This document shows positions 29,949 to 37,882 of a stretch of 46,198 nt of DNA, one piece after another. The notes beneath the pieces are model-generated. The model ran no database searches and was not told the origin of the DNA. It saw only the letters and a list, made by a program, of their open reading frames with translations. The stretch's first letter is position 1; each line of letters begins with the position of its first letter. Origin of the DNA: an uncultured Kiritimatiellota bacterium (GTDB taxonomy: Bacteria > Verrucomicrobiota > Kiritimatiellia > RFP12 > UBA1067); NCBI GenBank assembly GCA_934675625.1, contig CAKURH010000018.1:1-46198 (forward strand). Direction: 5' to 3'. Made by a program: the position numbers and the translations under genes.

Positions 29949-31441
29949 TTCATCACCTCCTCTTTCGTCAGGCAACCCGACAGCAGCGACTTCGGCCAGC
30001 CCGTGCCGATCTCGGCCGCACGGACAGCCGTTCCCGCCGGACACTCGACGCCGATCTTGAGCGCCACAGGCCGGTCAAGAGGAAGATTGAGCCCGCGAGA
30101 AGCCCGTACCGCCCCGCCGTCCACGTAAAGATGCAGGCAGGCCGGCGTCCGCACGCCTACGAGGTCGTATTCGCCCGGTCCCGGAAGGACCTGCGCCGCG
30201 CCCATGAAGCCGCCGTAGCTGTCCCGCGTCGAGAACCAGACTTCGCCCGTCGCCGTCGCGAACAGCAGCAGCGCCTGGTCAGACTCCTTGTAGACGCCGC
30301 GCATGAAAACATGGTCTCCCTTTTCGCCGTTCCATCGCACCTTCGCCCGCAAGTAGACGACCGTCTCGGAGCCGACGGCAAACTCCCGCCCCAAGTTGCC
30401 GACGGTCATCGACACGTCGCCTGCGCCCGTGCCGGAAGTCCACAGGACGCGCTGCGGGACATCCTGTCCGACGGGCTTCCGAAACGTGACCTCGCCGGGA
30501 ACGGGACGATCCGCCGAGCCGAATGGCCGCCGATAGATCTGGCGTTCGCGATCATAGTAAAGCCACTTCCCGTCCGGCGAAAACGCCGGGTTCTCGCCGT
30601 CGCAGACGCGCCTCAGGGCAAACGCGCGCATGTCCATCAGCCAGACGCCATACCCCGGATCGTCCTGACGGAAGCCCGTGAACGCCACCAGCGTGCCGTC
30701 CGGGTGCCAACGCGGCGAAAGCGCCGTCAGCAGCTCCGGCGTCAGCAGCACGCGGCGATCCGGCCGGCCGATTTCGTCCAGCCGCGCGCCGAAGAGCGCC
30801 CACCCCTCTTCAAGGCTCGCCATGTGCGCCCAGACGAGATGCCGCCCGTCCGGCGAAAGCGCCGGCTGGGCGACCGCCATGTTATAGGAGCCCGGCGGAC
30901 GCAAGACGACCGCAGGCTTCGCCGAACCGTCAAACGGCACGCGCGCAATGTTCGAGGACATCGGCGCCAGCTGTCCTCCCCTGACCTCGCGCGTCGTCGT
31001 GAAGTAGACCTCCCGCCCGTCAGCGGACACCGTCGGAAGATAGTCGCGCGTGTACCCGGTGCAGAGTTCGCGCGTGCGTCCGTCTGCCTGACGGACACGC
31101 AGTCCATAGCCGCCGCCGGTCGTCCGAGCCTTGTACGCCTCGTGAGCCGTCAGGGTTTCGTGGCCATAGGTGTAGACCAGCGAGCCGTCCGGCGCCCAGG
31201 CGGGGTAGGCCGCCATGCCCGGGCCGGACTCGATCCACGTGACCGTTCCGCCCGCCGACGGACAGACGCCGAGCTTGAGGACGCCGTCCTCAAACCGGTG
31301 GAACGCGAGGAGGCGGCCATCCGGCGAGACTGCCGCGCTTTCGCCCGCGACGACAAGCCGCTCCCCGTCGGACGTGACAGCGCCCGTCAGCGAAAGCGCG
31401 CAAAGGGCGCCTGCCAAGCAGACAAAGACATTCTTCATCAT
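29945..31441 (-). CDS. Secreted TolB-like beta-propeller with C-terminal LamG-like domain
   Basis: 498 aa from the ATG at 31441 (the next codon is also ATG; an in-frame GTG at 31450 is possible). Signal peptide KNVFVCLAGALCALSLTGA. Residues about 25-320 contain PD40/TolB-type blades: AAVSPDGRLLAFHRF, AYPAWAPDGSLVYTYG, PTVSADGREVYFTTT, PALSPDGRHLVWAHM, PRWHPDGTLVAFTGF, NPAFSPDGKWLYYDR. Residues about 340-480 look like a concanavalin/LamG-type beta sandwich (VVYLRAKVRWNGEKGDHVF, CLHLYVDGGAVRAS). It probably binds polysaccharide or protein outside the cell; enzymatic activity of the oligogalacturonate-lyase kind is possible but not shown by any catalytic motif. Coupled by ATGA to the hydrolase gene downstream. 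Confidence 0.7.
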   Translation of the reverse strand: MMKNVFVCLAGALCALSLTGAVTSDGERLVVAGESAAVSPDGRLLAFHRFEDGVLKLGVCPSAGGTVTWIESGPGMAAYPAWAPDGSLVYTYGHETLTAHEAYKARTTGGGYGLRVRQADGRTRELCTGYTRDYLPTVSADGREVYFTTTREVRGGQLAPMSSNIARVPFDGSAKPAVVLRPPGSYNMAVAQPALSPDGRHLVWAHMASLEEGWALFGARLDEIGRPDRRVLLTPELLTALSPRWHPDGTLVAFTGFRQDDPGYGVWLMDMRAFALRRVCDGENPAFSPDGKWLYYDRERQIYRRPFGSADRPVPGEVTFRKPVGQDVPQRVLWTSGTGAGDVSMTVGNLGREFAVGSETVVYLRAKVRWNGEKGDHVFMRGVYKESDQALLLFATATGEVWFSTRDSYGGFMGAAQVLPGPGEYDLVGVRTPACLHLYVDGGAVRASRGLNLPLDRPVALKIGVECPAGTAVRAAEIGTGWPKSLLSGCLTKEEVMK

Positions 31442-31466
31442 TGTCGTCACCGCCTAATCATTGTCA

Positions 31467-34400
31467 TCACTTGATGACAAGCACCCCGCCATATTCAGGC
31501 CCCGTGAGAACCTGAAGCCGTCCGATGCCCACGAGGGAGCCCCTGACGACGCCCTTTCCGGGCCTGTAGACGCGCGGCGAGCAGTCTCGCCCATTGACGC
31601 AGAGCGCGGCCACCGTCAACAGCCCCTCGTCCGGAAGGCTCAGGACGCCTTGGTCCAGCGTCAGCGCCGTCGCGGACATCGACCGTCTCATCAGGTGCGG
31701 GGCGATGCCCAGCGTTCCGCCGTTCTTCACCGACAGCCTCGGCAGGGAATAGACACCGCCCAGGTCGACCAGGCCAGCCCCCTCGACCGTCACCGAACCC
31801 GTCCCGACGAAGTCCGCCGGAACGTACGCCTCGACGTCCGCCGACGCCTTCAGCGTGGCGTCACCGCCGACCGACACGTCAAAGGCGCCGGATTCCAGAT
31901 ATTTGCGGCTGGCGCCCAGCGCCACGGCGCCGCCATTCAGGTTCACGTGCGACAGGCCCCTGTCGTAGCTCTCAAGGGAAGAGTCGGTCTCCAGCGTGCC
32001 GCCGTTGAGCGTGTAGGTGAGGTCCTGCCCCGTCGAGTTCCGCGCGAAAAAGAAGCTCCCGCAGAGGCGCATCACGCCGCCGTCCTGGACAAGCTCGAAC
32101 GAGCCCTGGTCGTTGAAGTTCTTGACGAAAGACAGGTTTCCGCGCGGGCCGATGAACGTGCCGGACGACAGCACATAGCGTCCGGAGCCACCCTGCGGCG
32201 ACGTCAGCGGCATCGAACTGTCCTTCAAGAGCGCCGGAACGGTCGTGTAGTCCACCGTCGCCCCTTCCTGACGCGTCTCGCCGCGGCAGTTCGTCGCGAA
32301 CCCATCGTCCGAATAGGCCGTCAGGACGGCGGCATAGTCCGAAACCGTGCAGTTCGCCTTCAGCGTGACCAGCGGCACGTCGCCGTCGCCCGAACAGCAG
32401 ATGAGGCGCACGCCCGTGACCGCCCCGTCAAAGTCGGCCGAACCGTGGTTGATCCGCAGCCAGTAGGCGTCTGAGCCTTCCGCGCCTTTCGTCACCGAAG
32501 CCGGACATGTCACCGAACCGGCGAAGACGGCCTTTCCGAAGCCGGTTTTGCGAACCTTTCCCGCCAAGACGACGTTCGCCGAAATGACCAGCGTGTCGTC
32601 CGTCCCGACGTCGATCGTCGCGCCGTCCGCAAGCGTGAGCGTCGCGCCGTCTGCCGCGCCAAGCGTCAACGTGCCGCCCGCTGCCGACGACGGACGGTAG
32701 ACGAGCGATTCGAGCGTCGTGTCCTCCGCCAGCGCGACGTCCGCCCGCTCGTCCGAGAGGTCTGCCGCCGCGCCCGCGAGCCATCCCGACGGACGTTCGA
32801 CCGTGACGGTCAGTTTGCCGAACGCATAGGTCCCGACGGGGCGGTCTTCGCCGGCGACGACCAGCCGCCGGACTCTCATGCTTTTTGCGTCCTTATCTGC
32901 CGAGAGAGCCTGCTCGCGGTGGAGGTAGATGCTTTCAGGCGATTTCGCGATCGTGCCGCGGATGCAGAAATGGCCGCGCATCACCCGGAGTTCACGCGGG
33001 CCGTCCAGCACGGACGCCTCCTTCAGATAGCACCACGACGCGCCGTCGAAGGTCAAGCGGCCCGTGAAGCCGAATCGCCCGTGCACGTCGAGAATGCCAT
33101 CGCCCGAAAAGTGAAGCCCGCCGGCGCCCATGAGGTCTGCGCCCTCGCTCACCTTGACCAGGCAGCCGTCGGAGACGATCTTCGTGTCCCCGCCCTGCCC
33201 CGTGAGCTTCGCCTTGGCGGAAATGGTTCGCGTTTCCGCTCCGGTTCCCGCAAACGCGAGCGTGACGCCGCCCAGCAGATAGGCGCAGTCGTTCCTGTTC
33301 GTCTGTCCGAAGGCCCCGCTGAACGACGCTTTCAGGTCTCCGGCAACCGTGGCCCTTCCGCCGGACAGGCGAAAGTAGTTCTGGTTCAGCGCGCTGCTCA
33401 TCGAGCCGCAGGCCAGTTCGCCGCCGGTCATCACGAAACTGCCGCCGGGATAGCGCGTCATCGAGCCGGAGTAGAATGCATTCAGGTTGAGGGGTCCGTT
33501 GACCGTCAGGCGCCCCCCCTCCAGCCGGTACGTCGGGCTGTGCGTGAGGAGATAATTGTGCTGATTGACGTAAAACGCGTCGAACGTCGCCTCGCCGCCC
33601 GTCTGCCGGATGTCCTCGGCCATGACGAACCCGCCCGGGCCGCAGATGAGCCGCGTGGCGTCGAGCCTGGCGCCCTCGACGATCTCGAACGCCGAATGGA
33701 CGGCCGTTTCGTAGGTCCACAGCGAGAAGAGGTTTTCGGCCGCGCCGTCGGCGCTCGGCATCAGCGAGTCCGTGCCCGAATAGACGACCTTTCCGTCGAT
33801 GGCAAACGGCGCATAGTTTCCGTTGGCGCCGGGATAGGACTTCCTGAACGCAACCGTGCCGCCGCCGACAAGCCCTTGCGTTCGCGCGACACCGACGCGC
33901 ACGTCCACGTCGAACGCCAGCGTGCAGTCCTCGGCGACGACCACGGCGGCGGCGAGCATCGGCTCCTGGAAGACGATTCGCCCGTCGCCCGCCACCGTCA
34001 CGGGCTGTCGTGCGGCGTTCGGCAGCACGACAAGGGCGCCGACCGTCGTCTCGCCCGCCGGCAGCGTCACCGTTCTCGCGGCGGAAACGTCGCTGTAGGC
34101 GCACGTCGCGTCGTCGTCCGCCCAGTTCGCCGCATCGGCCCAGCTCGTGCCGTCGCCCGCGCCCGTCCACACGCGCGGCACGAGAATCGACGAGTAGGCG
34201 TCTCTGCCGCTTTCGAACCAGTCCGCGTTTTCGGCGGTCGCGCGGAAACGGCCGCGCCCCTTTTCGACGCCCGCCACCGTCAGGCGATGGGCGACCAGGA
34301 CATTGCTTTTGGGCGTCTCGATCTTTCCGCCTTCCTCGACCGCGAGATCAAGCGGCGCCAGGACGCGCACCGAGGTGTCCGCCAGACGGAGAGACGCCCC

Positions 34401-35684
34401 TGCGCCAACCGTCAGCTTCATCGGCCGCATCGCCCCGCCGTCCGGCGCAAAGAGGACCGTACGCGACGGCAGCGTCAGGCGGACGCCGTCGCCGCGGACG
34501 GCCAAGTCCAGGCCGTAGGTGCAGACATGACGTCCGAAGTCGATTTTCGCCGTCCCATCATAGGCCAGCGTCGCGCCCGTCTGGACAAGGTTGCGCGAAA
34601 AGTCCCATCTGAAAGCGCCGTTCGCCGAAGCCAGCACGAACTCGCCCGCACCAAAGGCGAGGCCGGGATGGTCGCAGGGCGTGAATGCGGACGGATAGAC
34701 AAGGCGTCCGCCGCTGACGAGCAGCCGCAGGCCATCGCCGAACCACAGGACGTCGGACGGACTGGACGAACCATTCGTCAGCGTCAGCGTACCGCCTCGC
34801 AGTTCGCCCGCAAACGCGGCATTCGACCTTCCGAACCGCAAGGTCCTGACCGTCGCCGTTCCGTCGGTCTGGACAAAGCGCGCCGACTGGTTTCCTCCCA
34901 CGAAGAAGGTGCTGCCGACCGTCAGTTCGCCGCCCTCCAGCCGATAGGCGTGCCCGGCATGTTCAGGCGTTTCATCGGGCCAGACGCCGCCGTTCAGATT
35001 CAAGTCCTGCGCAATCGAGACCTTCGCGTTTCCGCTTTGTGAAAACGCGACCGCAGGGGTCGCCGCAGACCTCGCGCCCGCGAAGACCGAATGAAACGAC
35101 ACGGCGGCGTCATCGGCAAACCGCACGGTCGCTTCTGACGCATAGCCTTTGTAGAAGAGGCCAAAATACGCCTTCGTCGCCGGCGCCTTGACGGTGGCCG
35201 CCCCCTCGAAGGAGCAAAGCCCCGTCCCCGTCACGTAGAAATCGCCGCCGTCGATCGTCAACGCGCCGCGAAAATGCAGTTCGCAGCCCGCCTCAACCCG
35301 CACGTCGCTTCGCGTCGTCGTCGCGAAATGCACCGGCGCCGCACAGGAAAGTTTCGCATGCCCCGAAGCGCGCAACCCGATGCGCTCGGCAGTTGTCGTG
35401 TTGTTCATCGTCAGGCTCCCGGCCTCCGTCGCCGAGACGGCGACCGTCGCACCCGCCTTCACGTCGAGATACTGCAGCGTCACGGACGCATTGAGCTGCA
35501 CGTCCGCCGAAGACCTGAAAACCGCCGTGTCATCGTCTCCGTTCGGATAGCCCGCCGAGACGCCCCAGTTCGCCGGCGTCGTCCACAGGCCTCCGTCATT
35601 TCCGCCGCCCGTCCAGGTGTAGGTCGTGGCATGCAGCGTGGCGCAGAGCCCCAGCATTCCCATCAGGATCTTTTCCTTTGTCAT
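31467..35684 (-). CDS. Giant secreted beta-helix (autotransporter-repeat-like) protein, 1405 aa
   Basis: The ATG at 35684 follows AAAGGAA. Signal peptide MTKEKILMGMLGLCATLHA, then TYTWTGGGNDGGLWTTPANW, the W-T-G/N-W opening of this protein type; a second such block, VWTGAGDGTSWADAANW, occurs near residue 505. The rest consists of irregular Gly-rich beta-strand repeats of 18-25 residues (YRLEGGELTVGSTFFVGG, YRLEGGRLTVNGPLNLNAF, GGSFVMTGGELACGS), as in autotransporter-associated beta-strand repeat proteins. No classical outer-membrane beta-barrel is visible at the C-terminus; it ends EYGGVLVIK, a short hydrophobic tail with terminal Lys. A surface adhesin or glycan-binding role is inferred. It follows the gene scar 35681-36273 with an ATGA overlap and precedes the TolB-like gene. 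Confidence 0.78.
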   Translation of the reverse strand: MTKEKILMGMLGLCATLHATTYTWTGGGNDGGLWTTPANWGVSAGYPNGDDDTAVFRSSADVQLNASVTLQYLDVKAGATVAVSATEAGSLTMNNTTTAERIGLRASGHAKLSCAAPVHFATTTRSDVRVEAGCELHFRGALTIDGGDFYVTGTGLCSFEGAATVKAPATKAYFGLFYKGYASEATVRFADDAAVSFHSVFAGARSAATPAVAFSQSGNAKVSIAQDLNLNGGVWPDETPEHAGHAYRLEGGELTVGSTFFVGGNQSARFVQTDGTATVRTLRFGRSNAAFAGELRGGTLTLTNGSSSPSDVLWFGDGLRLLVSGGRLVYPSAFTPCDHPGLAFGAGEFVLASANGAFRWDFSRNLVQTGATLAYDGTAKIDFGRHVCTYGLDLAVRGDGVRLTLPSRTVLFAPDGGAMRPMKLTVGAGASLRLADTSVRVLAPLDLAVEEGGKIETPKSNVLVAHRLTVAGVEKGRGRFRATAENADWFESGRDAYSSILVPRVWTGAGDGTSWADAANWADDDATCAYSDVSAARTVTLPAGETTVGALVVLPNAARQPVTVAGDGRIVFQEPMLAAAVVVAEDCTLAFDVDVRVGVARTQGLVGGGTVAFRKSYPGANGNYAPFAIDGKVVYSGTDSLMPSADGAAENLFSLWTYETAVHSAFEIVEGARLDATRLICGPGGFVMAEDIRQTGGEATFDAFYVNQHNYLLTHSPTYRLEGGRLTVNGPLNLNAFYSGSMTRYPGGSFVMTGGELACGSMSSALNQNYFRLSGGRATVAGDLKASFSGAFGQTNRNDCAYLLGGVTLAFAGTGAETRTISAKAKLTGQGGDTKIVSDGCLVKVSEGADLMGAGGLHFSGDGILDVHGRFGFTGRLTFDGASWCYLKEASVLDGPRELRVMRGHFCIRGTIAKSPESIYLHREQALSADKDAKSMRVRRLVVAGEDRPVGTYAFGKLTVTVERPSGWLAGAAADLSDERADVALAEDTTLESLVYRPSSAAGGTLTLGAADGATLTLADGATIDVGTDDTLVISANVVLAGKVRKTGFGKAVFAGSVTCPASVTKGAEGSDAYWLRINHGSADFDGAVTGVRLICCSGDGDVPLVTLKANCTVSDYAAVLTAYSDDGFATNCRGETRQEGATVDYTTVPALLKDSSMPLTSPQGGSGRYVLSSGTFIGPRGNLSFVKNFNDQGSFELVQDGGVMRLCGSFFFARNSTGQDLTYTLNGGTLETDSSLESYDRGLSHVNLNGGAVALGASRKYLESGAFDVSVGGDATLKASADVEAYVPADFVGTGSVTVEGAGLVDLGGVYSLPRLSVKNGGTLGIAPHLMRRSMSATALTLDQGVLSLPDEGLLTVAALCVNGRDCSPRVYRPGKGVVRGSLVGIGRLQVLTGPEYGGVLVIK

Positions 35685-36273
35685 GGTCTTGTTCCTTTCT
35701 TTTCTGTTGATGTGTACCGTCCAACGGCTTTCAGCGCCAGCTCGGCGAACGAGACCTTGTCGCGCGGGTGTACGTCATGCGCCTCGCCCAGGCCCGCCGC
35801 AAGCGTGTCAAGGTAGATCGCCCCCGTTTCCGCGCAGACCTTCCGCTGCGCCGCGCGGTACGGCGCCCAGATGCGCCCGCGAACGGACGTGTCGAACGCG
35901 ACGCAGGTAAACCAGTGCAGTGGTTCGACAGGCCCATGCTGCGCCACGTCTCGCCGTTGTCGCGCGAGAGCCAAATGCCGTCAAGGTCTTCGCCCGCGAC
36001 AATCGTGTCGGCGTCGAATGGGTCACGCGACAGGACACGCCCGTGCAGGTTCCGCCGCGAAGCCCGCACCCAGGCGTCAAACAGCGCTGTGCGCTCCGCA
36101 ACCGAGCAGGAGATGCCCTCGCCTGTCGTGCCCGACACGTAAACGCCCGTCACGCCCTGCTTCAGCAGCAGCGCAGCCTGGCGCGGCACAAGGTCCACGT
36201 TGACGGAACCGTCCGCCCGGAACGGCGTATGCGCCGCCGCAATCAGTCCTTCGAGTTTCTTTGCCTTCACCAT
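35681..36273 (-). pseudogene. Composite gene scar: aldolase start, BNR segment, SGNH-esterase tail
   Basis: The frame opening at the ATG 36273 encodes about 73 residues like the start of dihydrodipicolinate synthase/N-acetylneuraminate lyase (KLEGLIAAAHTPFRADGSVN, GVTGVYVSGTTGEGISCSV), complete to the phosphate-loop TTGEG and then cut. It continues directly into a BNR/sialidase-like stretch (FDADTIVAGEDLDGIWLSRD, NGETWRSMG). A frameshift near 35910 moves the similarity into another frame (CVAFDTSVRGRIWA), which then becomes the tail of an SGNH-type esterase (AHDVHPRDKVSFAELALKAV) ending at 35681 in an ATGA overlap with the beta-helix gene. None of the three pieces could work as an enzyme. Read together they suggest successive internal deletions of a sialic-acid-use cluster. 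A promoter precedes it, so the scar is likely transcribed as a leader of the operon. Confidence 0.6.
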
Positions 36274-36303
36274 CGTCAGTCCTGTTCATTCTTGACGATG
36301 TGA

Positions 36304-36314
36304 AGTATAGCAAA
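36304..36314 (-). promoter_or_regulatory. Extended -10 promoter of the scar/beta-helix operon
   Basis: Minus-strand TTTGCTATACT with TATACT at 36309-36304. The first ATG (36273) is 30 nt downstream. It would drive the genes down to 28806. Confidence 0.55.
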
Positions 36315-36322
36315 TTATCGGA

Positions 36323-36407
36323 AGAAAAACGTTCGCAAAACAACATTAGTGAGATTGCGAATCTACTCGACGCCTCGCATCCAAGACAATGCAAGCGGCG
36401 CGAACGT
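36323..36407 (-). terminator. Possible terminator-like inverted repeat after the GH2 gene
   Basis: On the minus strand ACGTTCGC (36407-36400) is repeated inverted as GCGAACGT (36336-36329), followed by TTTTCTTCC. The 63-nt loop is unusually long, so termination here is uncertain. Confidence 0.25.
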
Positions 36408-37882
36408 CAGATCTCTTCGCAGAGGGCGATGTCGCCGCCGTGGAAGACGACGGCGATGCGGTGCAGCGTCACCGTGCCGCCGATCTCCTTCAGGTTCCAT
36501 GCCCGCGCGAGGTCGTGGTCGGCCGCATAACGCGCGAGCTGTTCGGCGGCGGCGGCCTTGACCCGCACGAGTGCGGCGGGCGAGGCGTCGTCCTCCGGCG
36601 TCCGGATGGACTTTCCGTACCAGACGGCGTGCCCGACGGCGCACTCGTTGTCGCCGCACCAGAGGGCAATCGACGGATGATCCTTCAGGCGCTTGACCTG
36701 ATGCCGCACCTCGCGGTCGATCTCGTCGAGGAATGCCGACGTGCCGGGATAGCATGCACACGCGAACATGCAGTCCTGCCAGACGAGGAGGCCGTTTGCG
36801 TCGCACCAGTCATAGAAGAAGTCGCGCTCATACTGTCCGCCGCCCCAGACGCGCACCATGTTCATGTTCGCGTCGAGCGCGCTCTGCAGCAGGTTCGCGT
36901 AGCGCGCGGGCGTCTGGCGGCTCTCCAAGGCGTCGCAGGGAATGAAGTCCGTCCCCTTCGCAAAGAGTCGCCGCCCGTTGACGCGAAAGTAGCAGCTCGT
37001 CCCGAAAGCGTCCGGCTCGGTCACGAGTTCCACCTTGCGGAGCCCCAGTCGCCGCGTGACCAGTGTGCCCTCAACCTCGACCGTCACCTCGGTGAAGGCC
37101 TGCTCGCCCAGGCCGCGCGGCCACCAGAGGCGCGGGCGCTCGACGATCTTCTGCACGCGCGTCGCTCCCTTCGAGCCGTCCGCGCGCGTGAACTCGACGT
37201 TGACGTTGACCGTCGCGCGCGAATAGTCCGCGTCGAAATCCGTGTCGCAGTGGACGTAATCGACCGTGAGGCCGTTCGTCGCGATCACCTCGGGACGCTT
37301 CATGAAGCCGACGCCCAGAATGCGCGGCCCCCAGTCCCAGCCGCCGTGGCAGAACGGCTTGCGGATCAGGTTCAGGTTCTGCAGAAGCGGCCCGTGCACC
37401 CAGTAGGTGCGGTCATACGTCTTCGCCGCCGCCTCCTTCGCCGCGACCACGTTGCGGAAGAAGCCCCGAAGCGTGTTGCGGCCGATCCGCGCCGTGCCGG
37501 CGATGTCGAACTCGTAGCGTCGGAAGCGGTTGCGGGTCGAGCCGAGCGACACGCCGTTGAGCGAGAGGTCGCAGAGCGTGTCAACGTCCTCCAGCCGCAG
37601 GGCGAGTCGCCGCTTCGCGAGCTCTTCGCGTGTCAGGTCGAAATCCCATTCGACAATCCAGTCGTGGTCGCCGACCCACGCCGTGAGAACCTCGTTCGTG
37701 CCGACGTAGGGATCGGGAATGATGCCGGCGGCCAAAAGCGCGGAATGCACGTCGCCCGGCACGTCGATCGGCACCGTCGCGAGCTGCCCGGTCGGGTCAA
37801 TGAGCCGTCCCGCATCAGCAGATGCAACGCCGGCCGAAATCAGGGCCAGCGCCAGCGGCGCAAGCGTCTTCACGTTCATCAT
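36407..37882 (-). CDS. GH2 beta-mannosidase, truncated with a foreign C-terminus
   Basis: 491 aa, against 800-900 for complete beta-mannosidases. The double ATG (37882/37879) overlaps the upstream stop (ATGA), after AAAAGGA. Signal peptide about 1-22. The sugar-binding domain (about 30-200: VPGDVHSALLAAGIIPDPY, WDFDLT, KPFCHGGWDWGPRI), the immunoglobulin-like domain (about 205-290) and the first half of the TIM barrel (ANMNMVRVWGGGQYERDFFY, GLLVWQDCMFACACYP, HPSIALWCGDNECAVG) are present, including the acid/base pair N412-E413. The nucleophile half of the barrel is missing. From about residue 425 the sequence changes to an unrelated tail (NLKEIGGTVTLHRIAVVF, ending ALCEEI) that I do not recognise. 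An in-frame deletion fusing two genes is the likely cause; catalytic activity is doubtful. Confidence 0.72.
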   Translation of the reverse strand: MMNVKTLAPLALALISAGVASADAGRLIDPTGQLATVPIDVPGDVHSALLAAGIIPDPYVGTNEVLTAWVGDHDWIVEWDFDLTREELAKRRLALRLEDVDTLCDLSLNGVSLGSTRNRFRRYEFDIAGTARIGRNTLRGFFRNVVAAKEAAAKTYDRTYWVHGPLLQNLNLIRKPFCHGGWDWGPRILGVGFMKRPEVIATNGLTVDYVHCDTDFDADYSRATVNVNVEFTRADGSKGATRVQKIVERPRLWWPRGLGEQAFTEVTVEVEGTLVTRRLGLRKVELVTEPDAFGTSCYFRVNGRRLFAKGTDFIPCDALESRQTPARYANLLQSALDANMNMVRVWGGGQYERDFFYDWCDANGLLVWQDCMFACACYPGTSAFLDEIDREVRHQVKRLKDHPSIALWCGDNECAVGHAVWYGKSIRTPEDDASPAALVRVKAAAAEQLARYAADHDLARAWNLKEIGGTVTLHRIAVVFHGGDIALCEEI

